In this document: positions 26,135-37,052 of the stretch, piece by piece
Position numbering within the stretch: the stretch's first letter is position 1
How the letters are laid out: every line of letters begins with the position of its first letter
Source: UBA6163 sp041753075
GTDB lineage: Bacteria > Planctomycetota > Planctomycetia > Pirellulales > Pirellulaceae
NCBI GenBank assembly: GCA_041753075.1
Contig: JBGSVE010000065.1
Span: forward strand, 62,001-126,000
Length of the DNA stretch: 64,000 bases
Reading direction: 5' to 3'
The notes under the pieces: generated by a model
Seen by the model: the letters and a program-made list of their open reading frames with translations, nothing else
Told to the model about the DNA's origin: nothing
The model's database searches: none
Translations under genes and position numbers: made by a program

Positions 26135-27160
26135 CTAGGCGACCGGTAACGTATCGATCTCGGTGGCGTCCAGGCTGCGCCGAATCTCTTTGCCCGCTGA
26201 CCAATAAAACGCCACGCCAATGATCGCCAACACGATTTTGACCACTTCATAGACCAACGCCACAAGCGTTCCCGATGCGGTTGTCGGCGGTGATGCGATC
26301 ATCCGGTACAACCAATCCATCGCGGCCTCCATCACGCCAAGGCCAGCGGGCGCCACCGGCAGCGCCGCCGCCACGTTCGCCAGCGGCACAATCACCAGGT
26401 GGTCGGCGAGCGACGGGGGACTGGCGTACAAACCGCGAGCGATCAAAAAAATACTAACCACCAGCAGCAGATGAACCGCCAAACTCAACGTCAATGAAAT
26501 TCCAAACGCAAACGGATGCTGGTGGAACATCCGCAGCGGCCCGGCGATTCGCTCGATCAAGCCACCAATCATTGGCCACGTTTCGGCCCAACGAATCAAT
26601 CGATCGATCGGCTTGCCGCCCAAGATCAAAACGGCGACGACCGAAAAGCCGACCACCGCGAGTGCGATCGCTGCTTGACCGATGCGTTTGATGTCTCGAT
26701 TGCCTTCGATCGATGGCGGATCGACAAACGCCAACGCGATAATCACCAAGAGCACCAACCCCAGCAATCCAACACCACGATCAACCACAACCGAAGCGAT
26801 CGCTTCGACGCGTTTACCGGGGCTACGCTTGGCCAAGAAAATTGCTTTGAACAAATCGCCGCCAACGCTGCCCGCCGAAACGAAGCTAAGCAAAAAGCCA
26901 ATCGCACCCAACCGACACGCTTCGATCACCGAAATCGTGATCCCTTGGCAGCGAACCAACAACCACCAGCGCACGAATGACAAGGCCATCGCCGACAACG
27001 CGATCAACAATGCAATCGCCAGCAACCCATAGTTCTTGGGCTGATCCTGAAGTGCTTGCCAATCCTCTGGCTTCATGCGCCACAGCAGCCAAGCGATGAT
27101 TCCCGCGGGGATGGCAAACTTGGCCAATGCCAGAGCAGTCGTTGTAATCTTGGGATTCAT
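26135..27160 (-). CDS. Lysylphosphatidylglycerol synthase-type flippase-like membrane protein
   Basis: 341 aa with about eight membrane helices. It has the UPF0104/LPG_synthase_TM pattern: FLLSFVSAGSVGGDLFKAIFLAKR followed by SVVVDRGVGLLGL, then PLANVAAALPVAPAGLGVMEAAM. Such proteins are annotated as flippase-like or AglD-like and are linked to lipid or polysaccharide transport. ATG 27160 is preferred to 27196, whose extra residues overlap the stop region of the large gene upstream (27177). The 16-base gap suggests co-transcription with that gene. Confidence 0.85.
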   Translation of the reverse strand: MNPKITTTALALAKFAIPAGIIAWLLWRMKPEDWQALQDQPKNYGLLAIALLIALSAMALSFVRWWLLVRCQGITISVIEACRLGAIGFLLSFVSAGSVGGDLFKAIFLAKRSPGKRVEAIASVVVDRGVGLLGLVLLVIIALAFVDPPSIEGNRDIKRIGQAAIALAVVGFSVVAVLILGGKPIDRLIRWAETWPMIGGLIERIAGPLRMFHQHPFAFGISLTLSLAVHLLLVVSIFLIARGLYASPPSLADHLVIVPLANVAAALPVAPAGLGVMEAAMDWLYRMIASPPTTASGTLVALVYEVVKIVLAIIGVAFYWSAGKEIRRSLDATEIDTLPVA

Positions 27161-27176
27161 CGCCCCAAGGATAATT

Positions 27177-30100
27177 TCAGGGGCGAACCAGTCCAACGTC
27201 TATTTGGCGGTTTTCCGTCGGTTGCACTGGCGGAGCGGCCTCTTGTAACGTGACCCCGCGCTCGGGATCAATCACCAAGATGGAAAACCGCTGCGTCGTC
27301 GCCAAATCACCGGTGCTCAGGCTGGCGTAATCGAATCGACCGCGCAAATCGGTATAGCCATCCTTATAGAAGGAAACGCGGCCCTCTTGGTGTCGCGAGT
27401 AAACCTTCACATAAGCACCCTCGACCGGTTGGCGATTGGTTGAGTCGGCAACCTGAATTTGGCCAAACCCTTCGGACACATACGCGCTCAGCGTGCCGCC
27501 GTAATAGAGCGTCGTCGACCTCGCGGCACCGGAAATGACTTCGACAAGCAGCGTCTGCCGCGCCAGTGAATCGTCGAGCTTCCAACTGCGGACGCCATCT
27601 TTTGACTCCAGCTCTAGTGTCTCGCTGCGCGTCGGCTGGATCATCGCCATCGTGGCCAAATCGTCGCGCACGAACGGCGTCTTGCTGAACAACAGTTCGA
27701 GGTCAACCGCATAAAGGTTTACTGTCGCTGCGGAAGCATTGCGATGCTCGATTCGCAGCGAACGACCGTCCACGTCAACCTTAACGAACGCTTCGGTTGT
27801 GGCCGATGCGGCATTTCGTTTGTCGCGATCAATCACGGCCAATTCGCCATCGCCAAATTTGACGCCACCGGACGTGTCTTCGGACTTGACCATTTGCGAA
27901 CCACCGCGAAGCTCATTACGTTGGCGAAGTTGGTCGGCCATGGCAACAAAACGTTCGCGCCAACGTGGCACCGGATGTTCGGCGTGAGACTGAGCCACCT
28001 TGCTTGCCATCTCATAATCTCCGCGATGCAGCGCCAAATAACCCGCCAAATAATCGTACTGCAATTGCGATTCAACTTGCCCCGCGTCGATCTTGGCAAA
28101 GCGTGCGATCGCTTCTTCAATGCGATTCTGTAGGATCATGTAATACACGATGGATAACCGCTGCGTCGGATTCGTGTCACGCTGATATGACAAGACTCGC
28201 AACAGGCCAAGATATTGTTCTTTGAACGTAGGATTAAGGATCTCCGTTTCGCTGCGTAGCGGATGAATTCGCCCTTGGACGAGCGGTGAGTATTCAAGAA
28301 ATTCATACATCCGACGATCGATCGGAATGACTTCAAGTAAGTCGCTTCGCATCACCGGACCGACGGACTGGACGAGCGATTCTTGTTGCGTGAAGAAGAC
28401 TTTCATTCCGGACTGGTCGCGATGGAACAACGCATAGCCCCAGAGATCCAGTCGCGCGATTTTGTCGGTGGCCAATCGCTTGGTGACGACGTCGTAAATC
28501 GACCGATCTTTCATGCGGTGGGCGACCAGGCCCAGATCGATTTTGCGCAGGTTTGCTTTGGCCAGGAACATTTCGATCTTGGTGGCGTCACCGGCCGCAG
28601 CGACCGCGGGCCATGATTCTTCGTCCAGTTTGCTGGGCACGGCGACGACATTGAAAGTTCGTTCGGTACCGCGCGCTACCACGCGGCCATCGCTACCCAC
28701 ACAAACCGGGTAATGAAGGTAATCGCCAGGCTTGGGGAAATAGAACGAATACTCGATTCGCTCGACGGCGTAAGGTTGCAACACGACGGTGCGGCTGTCC
28801 GTCGCCTGGCCACCGGCCAAAGGCAAACTGCCCGCCGGGATTTGCCACAACAAGTCGACCGTTTGTCGCTGGGGCGTTGGATTGGTAACAATCACGTCGC
28901 CACGATAAACATGATGAATCACATACTCGCTTGGCGCGACCGGTACATCGATGCTGGAATCATCACCGGCGGCCAAATCGGTAAACCGTTGACCAACAAG
29001 CAACGCCGGTTCACCGACAACGGGCTCCAGCTCCACCAATCGCTTGGTGACGATTGCAACGGGATGCACCGGAGCGAACAATGCGTCATCGACCGGCAGT
29101 TTTACGTCACCACCATCAAGCGGCAAACCGCTCAAGGCGAGCGCCGTCAAGACGGCGTGACGAGTTTCGATGGGTCGCAGCAGTTGTTCGTTGGTGGCAA
29201 ACTGCGCTCCCTCGTCGGCGACCAGCGACTGGGCCAAAGCCAGCCAGAATCCGTTGATCGGAATCAACTCGGGGTTCTGTAAGTTGTTGTCGTTAACTCC
29301 GCCCATCGTGGTCACACGGATTCGATCCCATTGACTTTCGGCCCACTGCTTGGTGCCGTCCAGGTTTTGATAAAATGCGATTCCACTATTGCGGCCGCGA
29401 CGATCAAACATCAGTTTGCTGAGCATTGGCACATTGGCCTCTTTCTTGTCGCGACTGAGACCCCGCATCGATAGCTTGCGCTCGGCACCATCAGCAGCTC
29501 CGCCACCGGCGACACCGCCCGATGGTTCGGCCATCGCCATACCGAGCGACGTATCTCCCATCGCAAAAAAGTCAGCGGATTCAGCGGGCACAGCGGCACC
29601 GAAGTTCATACGGCCATTAGCTTGTTCCATCATCGCCTCACCGGCGAGACCTGATTCGACCAATCGACGCAGCTCATCGGCATCATCGGGTCGCATTTCT
29701 CGCCACTCGCGAAACTCGCGCACGACCGTCGGGGCCATCGCCGGGATCCGTTTGGCGAGCAACACCTTTTCGACGGCGGTCAGTTCGCGGTATTGCCACA
29801 TTTGGGTCCACGGCGTTAAGTCGTTGCCGAGCAAATAGTGATCGATAAACTGCTTCTCGGCTTTGTTGCTGAGGTACGGTCTGATGATCGCGTCAAAGAA
29901 GTCGCGGTCATGCACCGAAAGGAATAAGTGCAATTCGTGACACGCCAAGCGACCGTACAACGATCGTTTGCCGTTGTCATCGAGTGTGTGCCAATTGGCG
30001 ATCGGCAAAAATTCCTTCAATCGAGGATCACTTTGCAATGTCATGTACAGACGCATCAGGTCCGGGATCGATGAGTAAAGCTGAAGCTGCGCGGTGCCGA

Positions 30101-33100
30101 GCGATTTGAGGTCCAGCGGTTTATCAGCCGACGCGATGACGACGCCGCGGGCGAATGCCATCGCTCGTTTGGCATCTAGCGACTTGGCCAATCGCAGATC
30201 AGCGATCTTGGTTTCGACCAACGGCTGAGTCCATGTGCGAGAAACCACCGCCAGCGGATCCGCGACCACAATCTCGACAATCGGCATGCCTTCGACCACA
30301 TCGCGTGGAATGGAAACATATCCTTGGGCGTCGGGACGAAGATTCAGCGCCACGCCGCCGCTATCGCTGAGGAAGTCATAGTCCGCCAACAAGGTCTCGG
30401 CTGAGGCGCGATGCTTTCGCCCCAGCGATTCGGCTTCCATCATCGCCGCTTCGGGTCTGGCAGCGGCCATTGGCGCATCACCAGCGGCCACCGTTTGCGA
30501 CTCGTTGTCGGTCGAGCGCGTTTCCCAAGGATTCAAAATCAAACCAGGCTGGGGCAACATCACGCCGGGATACTTGGCGGCGTATTGGCGTCGCATCACA
30601 TACTGGTACTCTTCGCCCAGGCGCAGGTCGCTGATGTAACCACTTGTCGCGTGCCAAACGCCGCGCACGCTGCCGCTTAAATCTGGCAACCGCAGCGCGC
30701 CAGCGACCGTGCCGGAGTCAACGTAGCGGCGCACCAGCACATGCACCCGCGTCAGCGGTCCGCTGCCGCCGACTTTGACTCGCAAGCCGTCGTCGCCGGA
30801 AACGATTGACTCGATCGCAATTTCGGATCGGGGCGCAAGTTCGAGTTGACGCACTTTGCCGATCGCGACGTTGCCGAGAACGGGTCCGTCGGTGACAGCG
30901 ATCGTAATCTGCTCGCCCGATTGCAAGTCGTGTAGTTGGTAGTTGCCTGGCTGCAGCGACGAAAGCGTCAGCGTGCCATCGGCAACCGTCACCAACGTTG
31001 CCACGTCGACCGCCAAGGTATCGTCACCACGCAAACCCAGTAAGCGAAAGCGACTGGATTCCGCATTGGTTATCGGTAACGGCACCTTTACATTGGTGCC
31101 GAAGGTGACGTTGATCGATGGCGGCCAATAAGCGTCAGCGCTATTTAAGTCGATGGCATGGACGCCGCTGTCGTCGGCAATGGTAAGCGAATCGATGCCG
31201 CCAAGTTTCCCAAGATTGATTCGGCCACGTTCATCAGATTGCAACAGCGAGTACACCGGCGTCGTGCGGACCGACGGATTGAGCGTAATTTGGATCGATT
31301 TGGCAGCGATCGGTTCGCCACCGCGACCGCGCGTTTCGATTACCCAGCTGTCTCCATCGCGAGTCAGGTGCGCGGTGCTGGTGTGCGTTGTCCGCCGAAT
31401 CGTGGCCACGTCCCAGTCTTGCGACGCGCGCAGATCGCTGACCTCGTTCTTGGCCAATCCACGAATTTGGCCGGTCAACTCGACCTTCAGATTGACTAAC
31501 CGGGCCGGCACGCGCAGCGAAACGGTGATCTCGCGATCTTGGTCGAGTTCAATCTTTTCGTATCGCCGAGTGGTCGTGACTCCGTCCAGGTCGGTCGCTG
31601 TGGCGATGATCGCGGCGGACTGAAGCAGCGTGGGATCGATCGGCTTACCTGACATCAAGAGCCGAGGTCGAATCACTAGGTCAGCTTGCTTGCCGCTTTG
31701 CAATTGTTGGCGATCGATAAGCATCGCCGCTTGCAAAGCGTAGGATTCTTTGGCACTGGCAAGCTGCAGCGGTATCGCCAGATCGTTGTCTTGCAGCACC
31801 GCCGTGCGGACGGCAGCTTGGTCGCTGGTGGGCACATCGATTTCACCGTTCTCGTCGGCGATCAATTCGCGACCGGCGATGACAAGCTTGGCACCGGCAA
31901 CGGAACGACGATTCTCGTCAATGGCCGTCACCCGCAAGCCGCCCGGAGACGCCGTCACCGTCGATTGCAACTCGCCACGCCGAATCATCGCACGAGCACG
32001 CAGTCCACCGCCCAGCAGGTCCACGATCCAAACTCCGCGACCTTTGATTTCAGGAAGATCAAGCGTTTCGCGATGGCGGCGAGTCGGTGCCAGTGAGTAA
32101 TCGATTTGTCGTTGGTTGGTTGGCACCAATCCATCCAAATCGATATCGGTGTCAACTTGGTTTTCGTGCGTGCGATAGTACGACGCCGTATTGATGCGAT
32201 AAATCCTCACGACCAGTGCATCGACATGCTTTAGGTCCAACAGCAACTTCGACGACGACTGCGCATCATGGATTCGCGGATTGGGCGGTGCAAGCGTCAG
32301 CTCGATGCGATCGCGCAGCGCTTGGCGACGAGCGGGATCAAGCATCGCAAACCATCGATCCGCAGGTTCGATGCCGGCGAGCAATTTGGTTTCGGCAAAC
32401 ACTTGGCGCAGGTAATCGGGCCGCAGCCAAGGGTCGAAGGCCGCCGTCGAGTCGGCATCCTTGAGGAAGTGTTCCAGGTGAGCCAACACGACGGGTTGTT
32501 CGTCGTTGATCGCCGGAATCATGGCCAGCGGGCCATAGTCTTGTGAAAGTTGTGCGACCGCACCGCGACCTTGGATCAATGGCAGGGGAACAAGTTGACT
32601 GTTGCGCGGCAGCTTGAGGTATCGCAAAAACAGGTCGCGATCAAAGTGGCCGCGCTCGAGATTGGCTTGCAGTCGCTGAAAAATCGTGGCTGCTTTTAGC
32701 GAAATGTAAGCATCGGAAAGCGTTGAAACGTATACATCGACGCGCTGCAAATAGGCGGCGCGAACGTCGGGTTGTTGCCGCATGTCTTCGTCGGCCGACG
32801 GACGCAAGCGTGCCAGCACCGCGTTCACCAGCGCCTCGGAATTCGCGATGTTGGGCACGGCTGTGGCGACCTCGCGCAACTCCGCCAACGTCAACCACGA
32901 ATGCGCCGCTAAGTCACCGAACGATTGCTCCTGGGCGCGACGGCCTTGCAGTTCTTTTACCACCAACTTTGCCGCCGACGGCATCCACGGGCCATTCACG
33001 CGGTTGAGAATTCCACGAATCGCAGCCTGGGTTGCAACGGCGTTGCCGCTGAGCACGCGATCGACATAGCGTCGCAATCCTTCACGGCTCAATTGTTCCA

Positions 33101-33566
33101 GTGACACGTCGTCAATCAATCGCTGCGGATCAATCAATTGGTTATCAAACGTCGAGGGGTGCAATCGTTGGCCGACCGTCGTGGGCGCGGGATGATCGAA
33201 CTCGACGCCAAGACGATTCTTGAAATAGAGAGTCGTGCGGTCAGGCGATTGGGAATATGTCAGCAAACGTTGGCGGTCTTCGATCGATTGCAGCGACTGA
33301 CTACCAGCCAACATCGGGTCCGTTTTCCACTGGGTCAGCAGCGCCTCGGCCTTATCAAGTTCACCGGTCAATTGGTGATTCAGGCAGTGATAGAAATAGT
33401 GTTCGGTTGATCCGGGGATCAATTCGGCGAGTACCGCAGAACGGTCGTTGGATAGCGCCAGCCGTTCCAGCCAATCGAGCGATTGTCCTTGGCTTGCGTG
33501 AGGCAAAAGTGCGCCTGGCATGCTTAACAGGGTGGTCATAACGGCAAGGTGAGTGAGTTTCGGCAT
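27177..33566 (-). CDS. 2129-aa secreted protein, macroglobulin-like architecture suspected
   Basis: The N-terminus (PKLTHLAVMTTLLSMPGALLPHASQGQS) is a signal peptide. The first 350 residues are helical, the middle is beta-rich with repeated sandwich-like domains (for example TVTASPGGLRVTAIDENRR), and the later part has LLWQIPAGSLPLAGGQ and ERIEYSFYFPKPGDYLHYP. The C-terminus has YVKVYSRHQEGRVSFYKDGY then TDLRGRFDYASLSTGDL. No thioester CGEQ motif is present. The domain order recalls large alpha-2-macroglobulin-like envelope proteins, but I do not recognise the family with certainty. It is followed by the flippase-like gene after 16 bases. Confidence 0.8.
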   Translation of the reverse strand: MPKLTHLAVMTTLLSMPGALLPHASQGQSLDWLERLALSNDRSAVLAELIPGSTEHYFYHCLNHQLTGELDKAEALLTQWKTDPMLAGSQSLQSIEDRQRLLTYSQSPDRTTLYFKNRLGVEFDHPAPTTVGQRLHPSTFDNQLIDPQRLIDDVSLEQLSREGLRRYVDRVLSGNAVATQAAIRGILNRVNGPWMPSAAKLVVKELQGRRAQEQSFGDLAAHSWLTLAELREVATAVPNIANSEALVNAVLARLRPSADEDMRQQPDVRAAYLQRVDVYVSTLSDAYISLKAATIFQRLQANLERGHFDRDLFLRYLKLPRNSQLVPLPLIQGRGAVAQLSQDYGPLAMIPAINDEQPVVLAHLEHFLKDADSTAAFDPWLRPDYLRQVFAETKLLAGIEPADRWFAMLDPARRQALRDRIELTLAPPNPRIHDAQSSSKLLLDLKHVDALVVRIYRINTASYYRTHENQVDTDIDLDGLVPTNQRQIDYSLAPTRRHRETLDLPEIKGRGVWIVDLLGGGLRARAMIRRGELQSTVTASPGGLRVTAIDENRRSVAGAKLVIAGRELIADENGEIDVPTSDQAAVRTAVLQDNDLAIPLQLASAKESYALQAAMLIDRQQLQSGKQADLVIRPRLLMSGKPIDPTLLQSAAIIATATDLDGVTTTRRYEKIELDQDREITVSLRVPARLVNLKVELTGQIRGLAKNEVSDLRASQDWDVATIRRTTHTSTAHLTRDGDSWVIETRGRGGEPIAAKSIQITLNPSVRTTPVYSLLQSDERGRINLGKLGGIDSLTIADDSGVHAIDLNSADAYWPPSINVTFGTNVKVPLPITNAESSRFRLLGLRGDDTLAVDVATLVTVADGTLTLSSLQPGNYQLHDLQSGEQITIAVTDGPVLGNVAIGKVRQLELAPRSEIAIESIVSGDDGLRVKVGGSGPLTRVHVLVRRYVDSGTVAGALRLPDLSGSVRGVWHATSGYISDLRLGEEYQYVMRRQYAAKYPGVMLPQPGLILNPWETRSTDNESQTVAAGDAPMAAARPEAAMMEAESLGRKHRASAETLLADYDFLSDSGGVALNLRPDAQGYVSIPRDVVEGMPIVEIVVADPLAVVSRTWTQPLVETKIADLRLAKSLDAKRAMAFARGVVIASADKPLDLKSLGTAQLQLYSSIPDLMRLYMTLQSDPRLKEFLPIANWHTLDDNGKRSLYGRLACHELHLFLSVHDRDFFDAIIRPYLSNKAEKQFIDHYLLGNDLTPWTQMWQYRELTAVEKVLLAKRIPAMAPTVVREFREWREMRPDDADELRRLVESGLAGEAMMEQANGRMNFGAAVPAESADFFAMGDTSLGMAMAEPSGGVAGGGAADGAERKLSMRGLSRDKKEANVPMLSKLMFDRRGRNSGIAFYQNLDGTKQWAESQWDRIRVTTMGGVNDNNLQNPELIPINGFWLALAQSLVADEGAQFATNEQLLRPIETRHAVLTALALSGLPLDGGDVKLPVDDALFAPVHPVAIVTKRLVELEPVVGEPALLVGQRFTDLAAGDDSSIDVPVAPSEYVIHHVYRGDVIVTNPTPQRQTVDLLWQIPAGSLPLAGGQATDSRTVVLQPYAVERIEYSFYFPKPGDYLHYPVCVGSDGRVVARGTERTFNVVAVPSKLDEESWPAVAAAGDATKIEMFLAKANLRKIDLGLVAHRMKDRSIYDVVTKRLATDKIARLDLWGYALFHRDQSGMKVFFTQQESLVQSVGPVMRSDLLEVIPIDRRMYEFLEYSPLVQGRIHPLRSETEILNPTFKEQYLGLLRVLSYQRDTNPTQRLSIVYYMILQNRIEEAIARFAKIDAGQVESQLQYDYLAGYLALHRGDYEMASKVAQSHAEHPVPRWRERFVAMADQLRQRNELRGGSQMVKSEDTSGGVKFGDGELAVIDRDKRNAASATTEAFVKVDVDGRSLRIEHRNASAATVNLYAVDLELLFSKTPFVRDDLATMAMIQPTRSETLELESKDGVRSWKLDDSLARQTLLVEVISGAARSTTLYYGGTLSAYVSEGFGQIQVADSTNRQPVEGAYVKVYSRHQEGRVSFYKDGYTDLRGRFDYASLSTGDLATTQRFSILVIDPERGVTLQEAAPPVQPTENRQIDVGLVRP

Positions 33567-33893
33567 GATGACAAGGTCCGAGGAAGATTTGACGTTAGGC
33601 TCGTACGTGGAAAAGGGTACGCCGTTGACAACGAATGAGTGCGAGTTTTCTTAGGACGCAAGTTCCGACCGCAGATTCCACTTAACCGGTGATTTCGTCA
33701 TTTTCGGAAGTTCGACCGCGAAATACAACCGTTGACGTGTTTCAGGTTGCCAGCGGCTAACCAATTGGAGCCTAGAGTTTCGCAGCATGTTCTACGACGC
33801 TCCGCCGTCGTAATGGAACGGCGACGGAGCGTCGTAGAACACTGAGTCCAAGCCTCGCCTTAGACCTTCTAGCCACTAACCCGTAATTCGTTA
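33567..33893. other. Intergenic region between divergent genes
   Basis: 327 bases holding the two promoter regions of the divergent genes at 33566 and 33894. The only recognisable element is the family 1 repeat at 33787-33843. I see no gene or RNA in it. Confidence 0.6.
33787..33843. repeat. Palindromic repeat family 1, copy 4
   Basis: Near-perfect inverted repeat: tgttctacgacgctccgccg with matching arm cggagcgtcgtagaaca, loop near taatggaa. It is 51 bases upstream of a lipoprotein start codon. Confidence 0.9.
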
Positions 33894-34364
33894 ATGAACA
33901 TCGTGCCCAAAAAGCGTACCCTGCTGGCCTTCGTTTGTGCCTTCGCCGCAATTGTCGGCTGTGGTGGCGGCGAATCGTTGGATTCGCTTGTTGCGGCGGC
34001 TAAAAAAGTTAACGTGGACACTCTTGCGGCAGCCGACCAAGGTCAATTGTTAGAGGAAGCGGGCGTGGCCGGTGCCTCCGAGTTGCCCTATCCATCGCGT
34101 TCAAATCCGTTCACGTTCGTGGGTGAAGAACGGGCCGCGACGGAGCCTAAACCAAATGAACTGTCCGATATTCGCGTAATCGGGTTCGCCCAGGTCGGCC
34201 AACCGCGCGTGATGCTGCGACTGCGAAACGAAACGCGATCACTGGCCGTTGGTGACAAGAACAGCGGCGTCGAAGTGCTTGAAATCTCGCCGCCAAATGT
34301 CCGTCTGAAGCTTGCGAACCTGACGTGGAACGCATCGATGTTTGATGAAAAATCAGTCAAGTAG
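33894..34364 (+). CDS. Lipoprotein with PilP/GspC-like domain
   Basis: 156 aa. The N-terminus ends in a lipobox AIVGC followed by GGGES. The mature part has SRSNPFTFVGEE and then a small beta domain, IRVIGFAQVGQPRVMLRLRN, LAVGDKNSGVEVLEISPPNVRLKL, in the style of the PilP/GspC homology domain (a loop, then vG and v.vl.I..). PilP is the inner-membrane lipoprotein of type IV pili. No other pilus gene is nearby, so this is tentative. Confidence 0.55.
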   Translation: MNIVPKKRTLLAFVCAFAAIVGCGGGESLDSLVAAAKKVNVDTLAAADQGQLLEEAGVAGASELPYPSRSNPFTFVGEERAATEPKPNELSDIRVIGFAQVGQPRVMLRLRNETRSLAVGDKNSGVEVLEISPPNVRLKLANLTWNASMFDEKSVK

Positions 34365-34369
34365 CGAGT

Positions 34370-35455
<1,086 letters not shown>

Positions 35456-35618
35456 AGATGGACCGCTTTTCAAACAAAACCAAGAACATCAGCCACGAAA
35501 AAGAGTGGCCGGGGGGAGAATTTATCGTCAAAATCCAAATGGCCTGCCGACACTTCGCTGCGAAGTTCGGCAAGCCGGAATTGACGTTGTGACAGAGCAC
35601 AAAGAGAAGATGAAGTCG

Positions 35619-35873
35619 CTACTTCTTGACGGGCTTTTTCTTGGCAACGGTCTTCGATTGCAAACTGGCGTAGGTTCCTGCAGCAAATTTCTTTTGGAAC
35701 TTGTCGATGCGGCCGGCGGTATCAACGAATTTCAACTTGCCGGTATAGAACGGATGGCATTCGCTACAAATGTCAACCTTCAACTCGGGGCGAATGCTGC
35801 GGGTCGTGAACGTTGCTCCGCAACCGCAAGAAACCGTCGTCGCCTGGTACTTTGGGTGAATGCCGTCTTTCAT
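35619..35873 (-). CDS. rpmE: 50S ribosomal protein L31
   Basis: 84 aa from ATG 35873 (MKDGIHPKYQ). The zinc-binding Cys residues are in SCGCGATF and DICSECHPFYTG, so this is the zinc-containing form, followed by FQKKFAA and a lysine-rich tail. It precedes prfA by 163 bases on the same strand. The upstream extension to 35951 is not family-like. Confidence 0.95.
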   Translation of the reverse strand: MKDGIHPKYQATTVSCGCGATFTTRSIRPELKVDICSECHPFYTGKLKFVDTAGRIDKFQKKFAAGTYASLQSKTVAKKKPVKK

Positions 35874-35964
35874 TTTCTCTATCGAATCTTTGCAAAAGGG
35901 ATCAAAACCGTTGGCTTCGTACAACAGTTGGACGGAGCAGTGTATGCGCAAAGTGGGTTTGGAT

Positions 35965-36939
35965 TCAAGGGTTTCTGGCCGGTGATTCGTTCGATTGGGC
36001 GGCTTTCTCGGGGCGATCGTTCCAAAACCGCACCAGCAGCGTGTCGATCACCAGTTGGCCGACGTGGTACATCACCATCGGCAAGACGCTGACGCCGCAA
36101 CTCAGGGCCAATTGCAGACCCACCATTAGCGTTTTTTGCCCGCCGGAAATCGCCGCTCCGATTTGTTGGGGGCGGTCTCCACCGAGCAATCCGACGGCGA
36201 AATAGGCGATCGCGACCGCGACGACATGCACCGCACAAGCGATCAGCCCGGTCGCCAAAATCTCACCGCCGCCGCGCCAATTGATCGCGGGCATCGATTC
36301 CGCCGAGATCACCGCTCCGAACAAAACCATCAGCAAGATTCCACACTGGCAGACCGCGGCAAGTCGTTTTTGATGGCGATCGGCCCAGGCGGAAGTGCCG
36401 AAAAGCCGCAAAACCTGGCCACCGACCAACGGCAATACGACTTGCAGCAACAAACCTTGCATCTGGCCACCCAGCGGCGTTTCGTTGCGATGGTCCAGCA
36501 ACAACCACAAGCCCAGCGGTGCGACCAAGAAGCACAGCAGATTTGTGACCACGGTCGTCAACATCGCAATCGCATCGTCTCCGCCTGCGGCGCGGGTCCA
36601 AACCGATGCCGACGCTAATGTGCAGGGAACCAGCGCCGCGACAACCAACCCACCGCCGAGTTCCGGCGAAAGCCAACGCAGCGGCGGCCACGCCAACAGC
36701 GGCACGACGACGATATTGACCAAAATCGCAATGATTGATGGCAACGGATATCGCACGCTGGCCGCGATCCGGCTGGGGCGAAGCGTCCAACCCATCAGCA
36801 GCATGACCACAACCATAATTGTGCCGCGGAGTTCGCCGGAATGGGCCAGCGAACCCAGCGCGACGTGATAGCGAAACCCAACGACGACAAAGATCGCCAA
36901 GAAAAGCAGAAACCAATGTCGAGAAAACAGCTTCCACAC
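35965..36939 (-). CDS. Bile acid:sodium symporter family transporter
   Basis: 324 aa from GTG 36939. It has about ten hydrophobic helices and an SBF-like pattern: PLPSIIAILVNIVVVPLLAW, VPCTLASASVWTRAAGGDDAIA and the late GAAISGGQKTLMVGLQLAL. Members move organic anions with sodium; the substrate here is unknown. Confidence 0.85.
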   Translation of the reverse strand: MWKLFSRHWFLLFLAIFVVVGFRYHVALGSLAHSGELRGTIMVVVMLLMGWTLRPSRIAASVRYPLPSIIAILVNIVVVPLLAWPPLRWLSPELGGGLVVAALVPCTLASASVWTRAAGGDDAIAMLTTVVTNLLCFLVAPLGLWLLLDHRNETPLGGQMQGLLLQVVLPLVGGQVLRLFGTSAWADRHQKRLAAVCQCGILLMVLFGAVISAESMPAINWRGGGEILATGLIACAVHVVAVAIAYFAVGLLGGDRPQQIGAAISGGQKTLMVGLQLALSCGVSVLPMVMYHVGQLVIDTLLVRFWNDRPEKAAQSNESPARNP

Positions 36940-37052
36940 GTCGCAGATTACCCAAACGCCCTATCGGCAAAAAACGTGTGAAACTAAGATTCGGGGCAGC
37001 CTCAATTGGCACCCCCGTCGCTTTTTTCACTTGCTTCAGAACCACCCCCGCT

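Noticed and set aside
35879..36238. Frames opposite the transporter gene, and other long opposite-strand frames in this GC-rich window
   Set aside because: They are mirror frames of well-supported genes and lack family features.
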